Source of the DNA: CBDCCT01 sp965214995
GTDB lineage: Bacteria; Deinococcota; Deinococci; Deinococcales; Trueperaceae
Direction: 5' to 3'
DNA length: 64,000 nt
Assembly (NCBI GenBank): GCA_965214995.1
Contig: CBDCCT010000002.1
Location: 930,001-994,000, forward strand
Shown here: positions 23,617 through 35,143 of the stretch, piece after piece
Position numbering within the stretch: the first letter of the stretch is position 1
Layout of the letters: each line of letters starts with the position of its first letter
Program-made: the position numbers and the translations under genes
Notes under the pieces: model-generated
Database searches by the model: none
Told to the model about the DNA's origin: nothing
The model's input: only the letters and a program-made list of their open reading frames with translations

Positions 23617-24619
23617 TCAAATGTCTAAAACTGGAAACACTCGAATTGGCTGCCGAGCGTCACCTTGACCTTTTGAAGCTGCTATCTCCGCCTCAGCACG
23701 TTCAATCTCAGCCTTGCTATACTTTTTCTCTCTGTCCAGCAGAACTGCATCCCAGCCCGCTTTCTCAGCTCCTACAACGTCCTTTTGTAAATCATCTCCG
23801 ATGTAGAGTAAATCATAGTCCTCGCCGCTACCATTCCGAAAAACCAAAGCCTTTGCAGCGTCAAAGATGCGTCTATCTGGCTTTTTGTAACCTGCGTCGT
23901 AGCTACAGACGACGAAACTGATATCCTCTTCATCAGTCTCTGCCATGTCTTCAATTCCAGGCGAAGAAGACCCGACCCGTCTAGCGTTGACGCGTAAGTC
24001 AAAGGAGTCAAGAACGGTGCAGATCCTATCGTCTGAGTTTGAAATAACGCCCACCACCGTTCTCTCCCATGGCCAAACGTGGCGATCCTGCCGATGTGGT
24101 GATTTAAGTTTTCTTAAAGATTTAAGTAGGCCGTATGCATCCCGATTCAAGTCATAACCAGCTCCGGTGGAGAAGCGCTCGAGCAACTCTACTAGCATAG
24201 CTCTGCTGAGGGTCGCACTGGCCGGTAAAAGGGGACGAAATGTATTCTTGATAATCTACACGCTTACGTTCTAGTGCTGTACCACTGGACTGCAGGGTAT
24301 GGTTTACCTTTTCCCACCAAAGCTGAGGTCCCATGCCAATTGCACGTCCATAGTTTGGTGCTGTGCGAGACTGCTCCTTGTATGCTGTGCAGGTTCTATG
24401 GTGTTAGAGTTGGCACTCAAGTTATTTTAAAAACAGTGCCTTTAACATCTTTATCCTGAGAGTGACTTTACCATTCTTGAATGCTTCCTGAACACTCTCA
24501 GTCTTCAGTCCGGTCAGACCATGCTTCTGTGCTATTTCGGTATACTGTACCGCAATTGGAGCTCTTGGAGTGATGAGAGTCGAAAAGGCGTCGAACGCGA
24601 CAAGAATATTGCGCTTCAT
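23617..24619 (-). CDS. HAD-superfamily hydrolase (HDHD3-like)
   Basis: Three exons: 24619-24472, 24384-24308 and 24246-23617, all in phase with GT-AG introns, giving 284 aa. HAD motifs occur in order. Motif I is VAFDAFSTL (nucleophile Asp), with Phe in place of the usual second Asp as in other HDHD3-type members. Motif II is VVGVISNSDDRI. Motif III is the Lys in GYKKPDRRIFDAA, and motif IV is YIGDDLQKDVVGAEKAGWDA. The cap region includes GPQLWWEK, typical of the family. It is likely a cytosolic phosphatase-type hydrolase, but the substrate cannot be told from sequence. It is convergent with the preceding plus-strand gene, with stops only about 60 nt apart. Confidence 0.88.
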
Positions 24620-24910
24620 TGGTGTTAGACTTGGCTTGCTGTGCTTGAAGCATGTGAAGCAGAGGAAGGTTATTGGTGAACAGTCACGGCATACTGCGCC
24701 AACAACAAATTCTTGAAGACGATGTTATTGCCATGTAAGAGTTTACTGGACCAGCTTGTAGTAAAGTCAAGAACAAAATATATTTCCATCAATCCATTCA
24801 GTCAAAGTCATTCATGTAGAAACAAAACTATATAAACAAAAAAACAAACCCCTCGCCCAGAATCCACCCACTTCTCATTTCTTCCCCAAGAAATCCATCC
24901 TTTCTTGAAC

Positions 24911-25341
24911 ATGGAAACCAACTCCCAACCCAACTTCCACCCCGAATTCAGCGACTTCCCCAAACTCGACAACTCTCCTAAAAGGTTCGCCAACTGCCAG
25001 AGTGTCTGGAAGGTTCTACTACAGTACTATCAAGTCTGAGACGTCGTTTCTGGTGTCCGGGTCCGCTCTCCCGTCACATCAGCATCAGCATCAGCATCTG
25101 GAGAGAATTGAGCAAGGTATACGACACCCAGGAAAGAGTACGGCGCTGGGACCACGACGACAGGAAGGCGCTGCTCATACTCATGATGGCGGCCCAGACG
25201 CCTTGGGTGCCGTTCGTGGCGGCAGCAGGCACGTCGGCGAATGCATGGACGATGCTGGCGGTGCGGTTCGGGAGCAAGGAAACGCGCGCGCAGGCGGTTG
25301 CTGGACCGCCGGCGTATGAGAGCTTGAAAGAGAAGCAATGA
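24911..25341 (+). pseudogene. Gag-like (UBN2/DUF4219-like) copy 1, broken
   Basis: From ATG 24911 the frame reads FHPEFSDFPKLDNS and SVWKVLLQYYQV, then meets TGA where copies 2 and 3 have Trp in the VWDxVS motif. Similarity resumes in a different frame with RRWDHDDRKALLILMMAAQ and TSANAWTMLAVRFGS, ending at a stop at 25341. The central CAGCAT repeat and shift between the two halves show this copy cannot make the ancestral protein. An intron covering the stop is conceivable but would remove conserved residues. The pattern (aromatic-rich W..VW..VL.YY.VWD followed by D.KALL.I and A..AW..L) is that of the N-terminal region of copia-type Gag. Confidence 0.65.
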
Positions 25342-25995
25342 TGGGTGATGGCTCAATGGAAAGGGAATTCTTCTTATTTCAATTGAACGGTATTTGGTGA
25401 GCGGAAGCCATGTATATGAGCTATGGCTACCTGCCGATGGGGAATTATTTGATGGATATTACTCATGTCAAGTTTTCATGATCCTTTACGAAAGTACGAA
25501 TATTCCAGACCTATCATTCTTTGCTAGGATGAGATATTGGAGAGTCTGAGGTTGGAATAGAGCTTTGGAATTAGTTGAAAGTATCAGCGTATCTCAGATC
25601 GACAGCGATGTTTTCTCATTATCATTCTTAAAGTTGCTCAGTCTTGTTATGAACGTATTAGTTTGCGCTTTACAGATACTTTCAGTGGAAGATTCTCCTT
25701 GTTTCTACAGCAGAGTCAGTTACAATAAATTTCTTTAGTTCTAAAAGAAAAATTCTTGACAGTGACTAAATCGATTTAAAAGATCCACCCACTTTTTGAC
25801 TTCAGTTTCTTTTTCGTTCTTGACTTTCATATAAATTTTTCTGTCTCGGTTCGGCTAATTAACGCGATGTTGGGATCTATTTGAGTACGGTTCGTTTCAA
25901 GTCATACTTCATTTTGAGTTTTAATTTAATAATACCAACGGTATAAGGTTCGACCTAATTCTTATCAATCTCGTCCTCAACCCCTAAGAAAAGCC
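25342..25995. other. Spacer between Gag-like copies
   Basis: No open frame or LTR-like ends were seen. It is not RIP-mutated. Confidence 0.5.
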
Positions 25996-26442
25996 ATGAC
26001 GTTAGGTATCCTAAAGCTACCTACGTTCGAACCAGATTTGAGCAAATACCCCAAATTAGGTGGTTTCGGAACTGACTTTAAAACTTGGAGAGCTGTCTGG
26101 AAATTAGTGCTCCAATACTACGATGTATGGGACTACGTCTCCGGTCATATTGGGCGCCCAAAACCAACTTCCAGCAGGATCGACAGTTGGACATGCCAAA
26201 ATAGCAAAGCATTGCTCATACTCATCTTAGCAGTTGATTCATATAATACTTACAAAGTGGCATCGGCAGATACTTCAGCGGAAGCATGGGGGCTGTTGGA
26301 ACAAGAGTTTGGAAGTGACGACGATTGACCTTGTGGAAGGGCGTACCGTCTGAAAGCAATTTGTGATGGAGCTGAAGTTAGAGAAGAAACTCTCTCCGGA
26401 TACATGAAAGCATATAACTTTCGACTAAAATGTGAAAATTGA
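25996..26442 (+). CDS. Gag-like (UBN2/DUF4219-like) copy 2
   Basis: ATG 25996 opens a 110-codon frame: PTFEPDLSKYPKLGGFGTDF, TWRAVWKLVLQYYDVWDYVS, SKALLILILAV and SAEAWGLLEQEFGSDDD, then TGA at 26326. Downstream in the same frame it continues for 37 codons (AYRLKAICDGAEVREETLSG, YMKAYNFRLKCEN) to a stop at 26442. That tail resembles the next part of UBN2 Gag (L..L....ESV..Y...F). The TGA is therefore either a nonsense mutation or a read-through point. No zinc knuckle, protease, integrase or reverse transcriptase follows, so this is not a complete retroelement. Either a Gag relic or a gene derived from one. Confidence 0.55.
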
Positions 26443-27246
26443 AGCGTTTAGATAGCTGAATATACTATTTTGAACCCCGGTGCTTGCTTCAATGCCCTTG
26501 ATAGTCAATGTCTTACTTCTAAGATGATTGATTGAATAATGTATAAAGGTTGGCAGGAAGAACTGAAATCTACTTGAAAAAAACTGGTAACTGATATACA
26601 AATCTGTCTTAGATCGTTATTGCCGACTTATTTCAATTCTAATTTCACTCTAATACTTTTTACTCTTCACAAAGGAACGTCTCAAATATGGCTGTGGATG
26701 AGGTCTAGAAGCAATTTCGCGCTTCTTTCTGATCTTTCCATGTCCGGAGTGATTCTTTATACGTTGATTAGGCTTACTGCATTTTTAGATGATTCTTCTA
26801 CCTAGTAAATTATGAGACATAATTGCTTCATTCGTTTTTGTATTCATCTATTAACTTATTTCCATTATTCTATTCTTATTTGTCCTTTCGATGCATTATC
26901 TCAAGCAACAAAGGAGAGCTGTAGAGTATGAAGAAGAATTCTAGCTGTCCATGGAAATCAGTCGCAGCAAACAGTCGTTTTCCAAAGGTTTCATAGTAGT
27001 TCATAACTGAAATGATTTATTTTTCTTTATATTCTTTGTTTGCAAAAGTTAAAATACAAGTCTTAATTGCGAATCACTATCCTTTCTTATATAAAACGAT
27101 CGCGCCTTCTCTCATCCCCCATCTAAAGCTACGAAACTGCCACCTGGAAATACTCTACACCCTTCAATCCCCAACAAAAAACAACTACACTAAGCCTCTC
27201 ATAAACTCTCCACAACCTTTGAGTGAAGATCTTCTTGGTCATTTCA
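26443..27246. other. Spacer, no gene supported
   Basis: Only short AT-rich frames occur. It lies between Gag-like copies 2 and 3 and contains no pol remnant I can see. Confidence 0.5.
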
Positions 27247-27636
27247 ATGGACTTCACGCCAGACTTTAGCCACTACCCCAAGCTCGGCTCTCCGGGCGTC
27301 GACTACGCAGCGTGGGAAGGCGTCTGGCAGACAGTGCTACGGTACTACCAGGTCTGGGACGTTGTCTCTGCTGAGTGGCCGCCGCCTGAGATGGATCGCG
27401 CTCCTGACCATAACTCCTTCTGGGACCAAGCTGACAGAAAAGCATTGCTTATAATCATGTCGGCGGTCAGTCCATCAGGGCTTTCCGCGTTGACGCCGGC
27501 CGCCAGTTCTCAAGAGGCATGGGACGATTTGGCGAAGCGCTACAAGAATGAGAGTGAGGAGGTACGATCTTTTAGTTTTTTATTTTTATGTTTATGGTTA
27601 TGGGAACCCTTCTCGTCACGAATATCCTGTGGCTAA
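27247..27636 (+). CDS. Gag-like (UBN2/DUF4219-like) copy 3
   Basis: The ATG at 27247 gives FTPDFSHYPKLGSPGVDYAA, WEGVWQTVLRYYQVWDVVSA, DQADRKALLIIMSAV and SSQEAWDDLAKRYKNESEEV. This is the best-preserved copy, with all hallmark Trp residues and no internal stop. A good splice donor (GAG|GTACGA, 27562) follows the last conserved residue, so the true 3' end may be spliced. Otherwise the frame runs to 27636. A compact promoter with pyrimidine-rich leader precedes the ATG, and codon use looks like that of neighbouring genes. An intact frame beside two decayed paralogues would fit a retained, possibly domesticated, Gag. There is no evidence of expression. Confidence 0.6.
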   Translation: MDFTPDFSHYPKLGSPGVDYAAWEGVWQTVLRYYQVWDVVSAEWPPPEMDRAPDHNSFWDQADRKALLIIMSAVSPSGLSALTPAASSQEAWDDLAKRYKNESEEVRSFSFLFLCLWLWEPFSSRISCG

Positions 27637-27961
27637 TCTCGGAGGAAATCCGTACAGAAGAACCCCATGGACATATGTAAATTGGACATACGTGACCGTC
27701 GGTAAGGATGTGCGATGATAACCGCCTTGACAGATAGGAATCCTTCTCGATACTCGCCGCAATGCTCGATGTTTCCACTACCTTCTGGCCTTAGGTCTAG
27801 ATAGTCAATCTTCAAACATTATATTGTCACTCGGATTTGAAAAGCGAAACTCGCTCATAGTTGTATACACAGGTGAATTCAATGTACAAAACCATCTTTT
27901 TGGCTGATAAACAAAAAGTAGCCCTCCATTATAGCTTTCTATATTCTTGGAAGATTGTAGC
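27637..27961. other. Intergenic
   Basis: Nothing recognisable lies between the Gag-like copy 3 and the 3' end of the convergent secreted-protein gene. Confidence 0.4.
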
Positions 27962-28832
27962 CTAGAGCCATGTCTCTTTGATAGAATCAGATATTGGAGT
28001 CTGTAGATTTAGAAGCCGGTATTCATCGTAGCAGTATGTGACGCCGTCCCGAATGGGACATTTCAGTACCCTAGTACTCGCCTCTCTTTCCCTGTCGTGT
28101 AGTAAAACAACAGTTAGCTCCCGGTTTCTCATATACTTTCACGATCCTTTCATTTTTTTCCACCAAAAAGTTAAGAAAACAAAAACTAAGTTTGTAGAAA
28201 TAAAATAAAAAATGGCGGGAACTTACCCCTGTGGACTGTATATGTCAACTGACAAATACACTTTTGCCAGATCGTCAGTTTCAACATCATGCCACACCTG
28301 GAAACTAGCTTGCCACTTGCCAGTGGCTTGAGGAAGCTCGTCAACTGTAGGCTTGGCTTCGTGAGCTCCCTCCTCGATGATGTAGTATGGCAGCTGGTGA
28401 AGGTTTTCCATCGGGGTTGTGAACTTGACGCTGAACGGTATTGCATATTCGAATCGGCCATGTTCATCGAGGTCCTTGTTGCTTAGAACCAAAGACGCTG
28501 TTACAGAGCAGTTAGTTATTTCATTCCGTGACAGAATGTATACACGTGCTAAAGCTTGAGAACGGTAAAATGCAGAGGATGATCTAATTACTGTATATCA
28601 AGCTCGGCCCTCGATCCTGCAGGACGAGCTTCGTGTCGTGTAGAATGGTATACGGCCACACCCAGCTTCGGACAGGCTCACTGGGCAGAGTGTCAGAAAC
28701 GTACGTATTCACCTCATCGATTTTCAGAGGTTCGAAGCCTGCGCGAGACCGGTAACTTTGCTGTGCTGTTGATAGGTTGAGCAGAAGCAAAGCAAAAAGA
28801 GATGTTTGTTTAATGAAACTTGTGGAAATCAT
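27962..28832 (-). CDS. Small secreted protein, family member 1 of 3
   Basis: The signal peptide is MISTSFIKQTSLFALLLLNL followed by STAQQ. Exon 1 (28832-28592) ends in phase 1 after LIY; exon 2 is 28497-28227 and ends in phase 2 after YSPQG; exon 3 (28091-27962) encodes a tail with LKCPIRDGVTYCYDEYRLLN. The total is 213 aa. The first two exons contain no cysteine; the tail has a C-x8-C pair, likely a disulfide. Paralogues at 29797-30761 and 38251-39203 share the intron positions and phases, the IDEVN-type motif, an acidic-aromatic centre (LPYYIIEEGAHEAKP) and the SPxG donor site. I know no family with this pattern. Secretion, small size and the RIP-island neighbourhood suggest an effector or other secreted factor, which is inference. 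Confidence 0.75.
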
Positions 28833-29796
28833 TTGTTCTTTTGTTCCTTAGCAACAAAATTAAAAGGGATGAGTAGATAGAACAATGCTTGTCAAAGTAA
28901 GACTTTTCAATAACTACGGACACTTAAAGAAGCGCATAGGCAGAACTGATATGACCAAATTCACGAATACTTGACAGCATGGGGAGCCAGGTTATGGATA
29001 TTTATAACATCTTGAGCAATCCAGACAATCTGTCATCGCTGGGACTAAGTCCAGAGTGATCGCGCAACAATCAACCTCCTAATCAACATGAAGTACGCGC
29101 TGAAACAATGTCGTGCCGATCAACATGACTGAGTAAACGGGTTACAACTGGTAAGAAGAGGAAAAGTCCAAGATATTAATAGTTTTAATTTTTCGACTTG
29201 CATTCATTTTCTTCAAACAGATGCACCATTAAGGCAGCGGGCACTATTCGCTAGTTGAGCGTTGAAACGATCTGAAACAAAGAATCAAAACGAGTGGAAC
29301 GGAAGAGGAAAGTTGATGTGTTTCAGAGTTCTTAACGTAAAAGATTCAAATTATCTTCATTCGGTAGTTTTGCGTCGAGAACATTGGTTGTCACGTGCTG
29401 AGATCGCAGACCCAGCAACTTCACCTTTTCTCCATCCAGAAGGCCTAATTGAACCAGCTCTGATTAAAGTGGTGGGATCTGCTCAACTTTAATCAGACAG
29501 ACAGTCTACAGTCGTACTACAACAAATGATACGTTAAGGAGCACAAGTCGAGCTATAATCTTGTTTTCAACATAAATAAACAGAAAGTTGTGTTCAACAC
29601 AAAAGCACAGAGTTCTCTATAGGCTAGTAATTCATAAACAAGCAAATATTGTTAAAAATAAATAAATCGTAATAGTATCAACGTTTACAGCTTCTGCCTC
29701 TATTCTCAGCCCTTATTTACTGTTAGAAATGGCTGATCTCGGCCCTTTGCCCTTACAGCGCAACTTGTTCATAGTCGGAGTGTATAACATGCCTTG
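28833..29796. other. Intergenic between two paralogous secreted-protein genes
   Basis: Short frames only (the longest, 29262-29492, lacks family features). It presumably holds the promoter of member 1 and the terminator of member 2. Confidence 0.5.
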
Positions 29797-30761
29797 TCAA
29801 GATTGGCTCAGGCTGATATACTTGTTCACGCATGTTGCGCTAGTAACAAAGTCGTATTCGTGTTTGCAGGGTATCGTTATAGCGGCATGGTAATAATTTC
29901 TGCGCTAGACTTAGCATATAAAGAGATGCACAGGTAGCTTAGAAGATGTAAAAAGAAATAAGAATATCAAACTCAATGAAGTAATGAGGATAAATTGCAT
30001 GTACTTTGCTTGACATAAGAGCGAAGAAGGGACCACAGAGCTTTCTGCTTACCCGTCCGGACTATAGACATCAATGTCCATTCCAAGGCTATAATCCTCT
30101 GGTATCTCGCCCAACTCAAGTTTTTTCTTCTCGGGAAAGAATGGTGCCCGAGGCTTTAGTATTACTTGCCATGCGCCGCTTGCAGGATTGAATTCTTCAA
30201 GAGGGATAGCTTCACGCTTATCAGCCTGGAGGACGTAGTTGGAGATATCCCCGACAGCGGAGCTTGACGACTCATATTTGACATTGAAATTATGCGTGAC
30301 ATCCAAGTAGCTGTCAACTTGCGATATATCGCCATACACAAGCTGAGCTGCAATCATCAGATGGGAGAAATGTAGTTAGTAAAAATCTTTTATTTATCGA
30401 TTTCTACATTTCATAGACGCTACAGATTATCGCGTCTGATTGGTATCTTTGACAGTAAAGAGAAAAGAGACGAAATAACGGACAAGATGATAAATAAGAA
30501 TGTAACCAATAACAGGAATATAACGTTGACTTACTTTCGATGAAACGATCTCCGCTTTTGCCGAAGCGTACGTCAGTACGGACTAAATACGGAGGACTGG
30601 GGTTCCCAAGTTCTTTGAAGTCAGCTTCAGTTGCGAATGGCTCATTAACACTCTCAATCACTAGACCCCCGTTCTTCCAAAGTCTTTGTCGGTTTAATTG
30701 CTACAGACTGACCCAGCCAGAATGCCGCCACAGCAGACAAGCAGAATTTGTAGCTATACAT
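29797..30761 (-). pseudogene. Small secreted protein, family member 2 of 3, apparent 1-nt frameshift
   Basis: The ATG at 30761 opens a signal peptide MYSYKFCLSAVAAFWLGQSV. The conserved part (LVIESVNEPFATEADFKELG) is in a different frame. The two meet at a run of five G (about 30673-30677), and one G fewer would give a continuous exon 1 of 226 nt, close to the paralogues (235 and 241). Exon 1 ends at 30535 (phase 1), exon 2 is 30347-30053 ending DVYSPDG (phase 2), and exon 3 (29899-29797) ends with IPCKHEYDFVTSATCVNKYI. So the cysteine pair is kept (C-x10-C). Alternatively a 52-nt GTCAGT...CTAG intron restores the frame but deletes the segment after the signal peptide. A sequencing error in the G run is also possible. 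Confidence 0.6.
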
Positions 30762-31191
30762 CTTCGTACAAGGTAGCAAAAGGGCAATTTAGCAAAACTT
30801 AGAACTTCTGACTAGTAATGGGCAGAACTAGACAGACAGAATCTGACAATTGATGACAGTGGATGACAATGGATGACAGAACTAATGACTCGCACGTCTA
30901 TTTATTCTTCAGCACGTAAGTGGATAAACGAATGTAATGTACACCATAGTACATAAAAGCATGGGCGACTGATACTTATTAGAATTATAGGGCAATTAGT
31001 ACCGTCATCATTAGAGGAGAGTACAGAGATGAGACTAATAGAGGCTCCATGACACAGGCCTTTGCGCGTCGGTGCTTTGTTTGAGCAGACTCAGATAATA
31101 ATCGAAATTCGACCTGTGCTGAATCAAGGATGAATTAGGGGTCATCCGAAGTAGGTCCTTCTGTGAGATGTACCAAGCAGTGTAATATTAC
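30762..31191. other. Intergenic up to the retrotransposon
   Basis: Normal composition. There is a short GGATGACA-type tandem run at 30850-30885. The last five bases (31187-31191, ATTAC) are the target duplication of the copia element. Confidence 0.6.
31187..31191. repeat. Target-site duplication ATTAC (left)
   Basis: Identical to 36466-36470 and immediately adjacent to the TG start of the 5' LTR. Confidence 0.9.
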
Positions 31192-31346
31192 TGTGAGACG
31201 GCACGCCAAGCCTGTTTTTCTACTACTGTATACGTGTTATTTTTGGGCGATTTTATAGCTTTATATATTTAATATATTTATTATTTATAGAGCTTTAATA
31301 TTATAAATATAGATAGGTATATATAAGTAATTATATATACTTTATA
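31192..31346 (+). repeat. 5' LTR of the copia element
   Basis: 155 bp, same length as the 3' LTR. The outer ~60 nt keep C, G, CA and TG (TGTGAGACGGCACGCC), while the inner part is RIP-converted (for example TATATATAAG where the 3' LTR has CGTACGTGAG). Confidence 0.95.
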
Positions 31347-33042
31347 ATTATAAGCCTAGGGGGCTTTTCCTCTACTACCTTTTCTATATAGTTTTAAAGC
31401 TTTATATACTTATTTTATAATATTATTTATAATAAAGATACTAGCTTTAAATATAACTTTATCTATATCTTTATTAATTATTTTAATAGATATATTATTA
31501 TAGAACTTTTAGTATAGTATAATCTAATAAATAGCTATCTTAAAAAATATCTAATAATTTATTAATCTAAATACTAACTAGAAGTTAGTTCTTTTCCTAC
31601 TAGATATAATAATTAAAGAAGTAAATACTATTATAGAAATATTTAAAGACTTATTAGAGCCTTAGATAGAGTACCTTAAATTTTATAAGAAAAGATATAG
31701 GAATAAGCTTAATATCTATAATAAATAATAATTATTATTAAAAGTTATCTTTAGATTAATTTATATAATAATTATATAGTAGTATTTTTATATTATTTTA
31801 AAATAAATAATAGCTAGAGAAATCCTAATAGCTTTATAATTATATTTAGTACTAATAGATTATATATATAGATAGAATATTTATAAAGCCTATATAAAGA
31901 TATTAAAGCTAAGGAAATCTATAAATATTAATACTTAGTTATAGATATAGGATATAATACTAATAAAGTATAAAAAGCTTAACTTACTAGAAGTAGTAAT
32001 AATAAATACTATCTATAACTTTTTAAAAGTAATTAAGCCTATAATACTAATATTAGCTTTAATTTTAAATTAATTAATAATAGATAGGAAGATTAAAAAT
32101 AAACCTATAATATAGTCTTATAAACTTATAGAATAGTTATATAACTATATCTACTAGATTAGATTAACTATAATAGTCTTATATAGAGTATTTAGTATAG
32201 TAATATTATAAGGTAAAGACCTAATAAATAATAATATTTTAAAGAAGAAGAAGAAATTAGAAAGTAGTAATAGTAAGTAATTATCTCTTTATATTTATAG
32301 TCTTAATTATAAATATAATAGATATTAATATATTTAACTATTAATAGCTTATAAATATTAAAAGCCTAAAAAGAAGATAGCTAAGTAGGTAAGAGAGAGG
32401 ATTAATAGTAATAAAGACCTTAAAAAAGGACTTAAAAAGCTAAAAGGATTTAAATATAAAGATATTATAAAAATCTATACTTAGTTAGTATTATTTAGTA
32501 TAAATATTTAATTAGTATCTTATCTATTTTTATTCTTTTTATTCTTTTTCTCTACTATTTAGTATACTACTTTTATAGCTATATTTTTAGTAACTAGTAA
32601 TACTATTTATTATATATTATATAATAGTTTTATTCTAGATTTTAGCTTAAATATTTATATTATAAATAATTAGAATTAATTTAAGTTATTTATACTAACT
32701 AGTAGAGATACTCTATTAGCTAGTAGTTAGATATTTAATATATTAGATATTAGTACTACTATTATTAGTATTAAAATATTAAAAGGTAAGAAATATAGTA
32801 TTAATCTAATAAATACTATCTTTATACTATCTTTTTATACTAGTTACGTATTAGTTAGAAGGATAAGAAAGAAAAGTATTATTTAAAATATAAAGAATAA
32901 TAAATTAATATATTTAAATAGTAATAAAATTTACTATATTATAGATTAGTATAATTAGTATATTTTTAAATTTAATAATATTAGGCTAACTACTTTATCC
33001 TTTACTATTTATAACTAATAGTATTATAATAATAAGGTAATA

Positions 33043-33084
33043 CTCTAGTACTTATAATTAGGGTATATAGGCTTAGAGGCTATC
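33043..33084 (+). pseudogene. GAG-pre-integrase signature of the copia pol gene (RIP-mutated)
   Basis: The codons CTC TAG TAC TTA TAA TTA GGG TAT and onward read LWHLRLGHIGLEAI when TAG, TAC, TAA and TAT are returned to TGG, CAC, CGA and CAT. The W-H and LGH pattern is diagnostic for the zinc-binding domain before copia integrase. Confidence 0.8.
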
Positions 33085-34783
33085 TAGTATTTATTAAATA
33101 TTAATATTAATAGGTATAAAACTATAAAGATAGTAGATTATAAAGAGTATATAATTTTAAAAGCTTTAAATATTATATCTAAATAAGTAAAGGAGTAAAT
33201 TATTATTAAAAGTCCCTACTACTATATTTATATAGATATTTTTATATTTAACTTATCCTTAATAGGTATTAAATATATTATCTTATTTATATATAACTTT
33301 ACTAGTATTATCTATCTTATATTTATAAAGAGGAAGGAAGTATTTAATATAGTTATTAATTTTTAGATATTTATAAAGTATTAGTTTAGTATAAATATTA
33401 TAATTATATAAATAGATAATAAGATAAGTTTACTTACTAATATATTTTATTAATATATCTTAGATAAAGGTATTTAGCTTAAACTTATAGCTTTAGCTAC
33501 CTAGATATAGAATAGTATAGCTAAGTAAGCTAAAAAAATAATTATTAAAAAGATAAGAGCTATAAGGATATTATTATATCTACTATTTAATTTATAGTTA
33601 GAGTCTATTACTACTACTACTTATTTAATAAATAGGATACTAAAGAAGCTAATAGATAAATAGATAGTACTAATTAAATTACTATATAAATCTTTAAGAT
33701 TAAAGATATTAATATCCTTCTTATAATATAACTATTTATAAGCCTATAGTTATAAAGCCTATCTACTTATAATTTAGATAAAAGAATATAAGAATTAGGC
33801 TAATAAGTTATTATTATATACTTATATTAGATATCTTTATAGATATACTATAATAATAATATATTAAATTTAGGTATTTATATTATAAAGAGTTATTAGT
33901 ACTAAAGATATAATATTTAATAAATCTATCTTCTTTAATCTAGATATAGAAGACTTAATATAAAAATTAAAAGAAATAATATAACCTACTATTAAACTTA
34001 TTAAGATACTAGAGGTAAATAAATATAAGGAAATTAGTAAAGCTAATAATACTAATAAATTAGATTAGTAATTAAATTAATAGTAATAAAATATTAAATT
34101 TTATAATACTAAAGGTAGATAGTAAGAGCCTATTTAAATATTAATACCTATAGTAATTATAATACTAAAGCTATAGTAGCTATAATAATAGTAAGATAAA
34201 GATATTAATACTATAAATATTATTAAGGGAAGTTAAATATAATATTTACTACTAAATATTAGTATATTTATAGTATTTATAGCTAGTTCCTAATTAAAGC
34301 TTTATTAGGATAATTTACTAAAGGAGCTAGAGGGTTAGATAAAGATATTAGGTTATTTATATTATAAATAATTTAAATAAGTAGCTTATTCTAAGATTAA
34401 TATATTAATAGTATAAGAAATATAGTAGAAAGTTAATAGATAGAATATAACCTTAAAACTATTACTATTAATATAGATATTTAAATATAAGTTTAATAAT
34501 AGTAGCCTCCTATATAAATTTAAATTATATATATATATTTATAGAGATCTAGAGCCTATAAGTAAGTTAAATATAGCTTTAAAAACTCTTTTAATTAAAT
34601 CCTTCTATATACTAATAGTAATTACTACCTATTTTAATCTAAATACCTACTAAATAGATACTATTAACGTGTTTATTAATAGTAAATTAAACACTAATAA
34701 GATAGTATTTATTAATTATCTAGATAGCTTTAGAAAGGGGAGAAATTTATATTTAAGATTAAATAGGGTATTATATAGATTAA

Positions 34784-35143
34784 TACTACAAATCGATAGG
34801 AGATAGGAAACAAGAAGTACGAATTAACAAGAATAATTCGCTAAAGAGATAGTAATATATAAAGCTCTAGAAAATATATTTATAAATATAGGGAGCTATA
34901 GGAATAAGTAATATATTAGTTTATAAAGCCTAGTAGTAAAGCCTTACTACTAGAATATTTTTAGAAGTATAGAATATAGAAAATAATATAGATAGGAAGT
35001 ATAGGAAATTATATAGCCTAGATTACTTTATAGTAATCTAGGGTAGGCTATATATTATAGGGAGCTATATATATAATAGGTGTAGAAAGGGGACAGGGGC
35101 TGGAAGCAGGGCCCTACTTCCAGGATATGTCGAATTCGTAACA
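34784..35143. mobile_element. Nested solo LTR, 360 bp, inserted in the copia reverse transcriptase
   Basis: It is flanked by ATTAA at 34779-34783 and 35144-35148. It begins TACTACAAATCG (TG end converted to TA) and ends CGAATTCGTAACA, so termini are TG(C)TAC...GTAACA, inverted as in LTRs. Either orientation is possible. There is no coding sequence. Joining the copia sequence across it restores the reading L-Y-G-L-R...LWQIEFTKIL of the reverse transcriptase, confirming it is an insertion. The ends keep CA and TG (GGGGACAGGGGCTGGAAGCA near 35090), whereas the middle (about 34850-35080) is RIP-depleted. It belongs to a different element family from the host copia. Confidence 0.82.
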
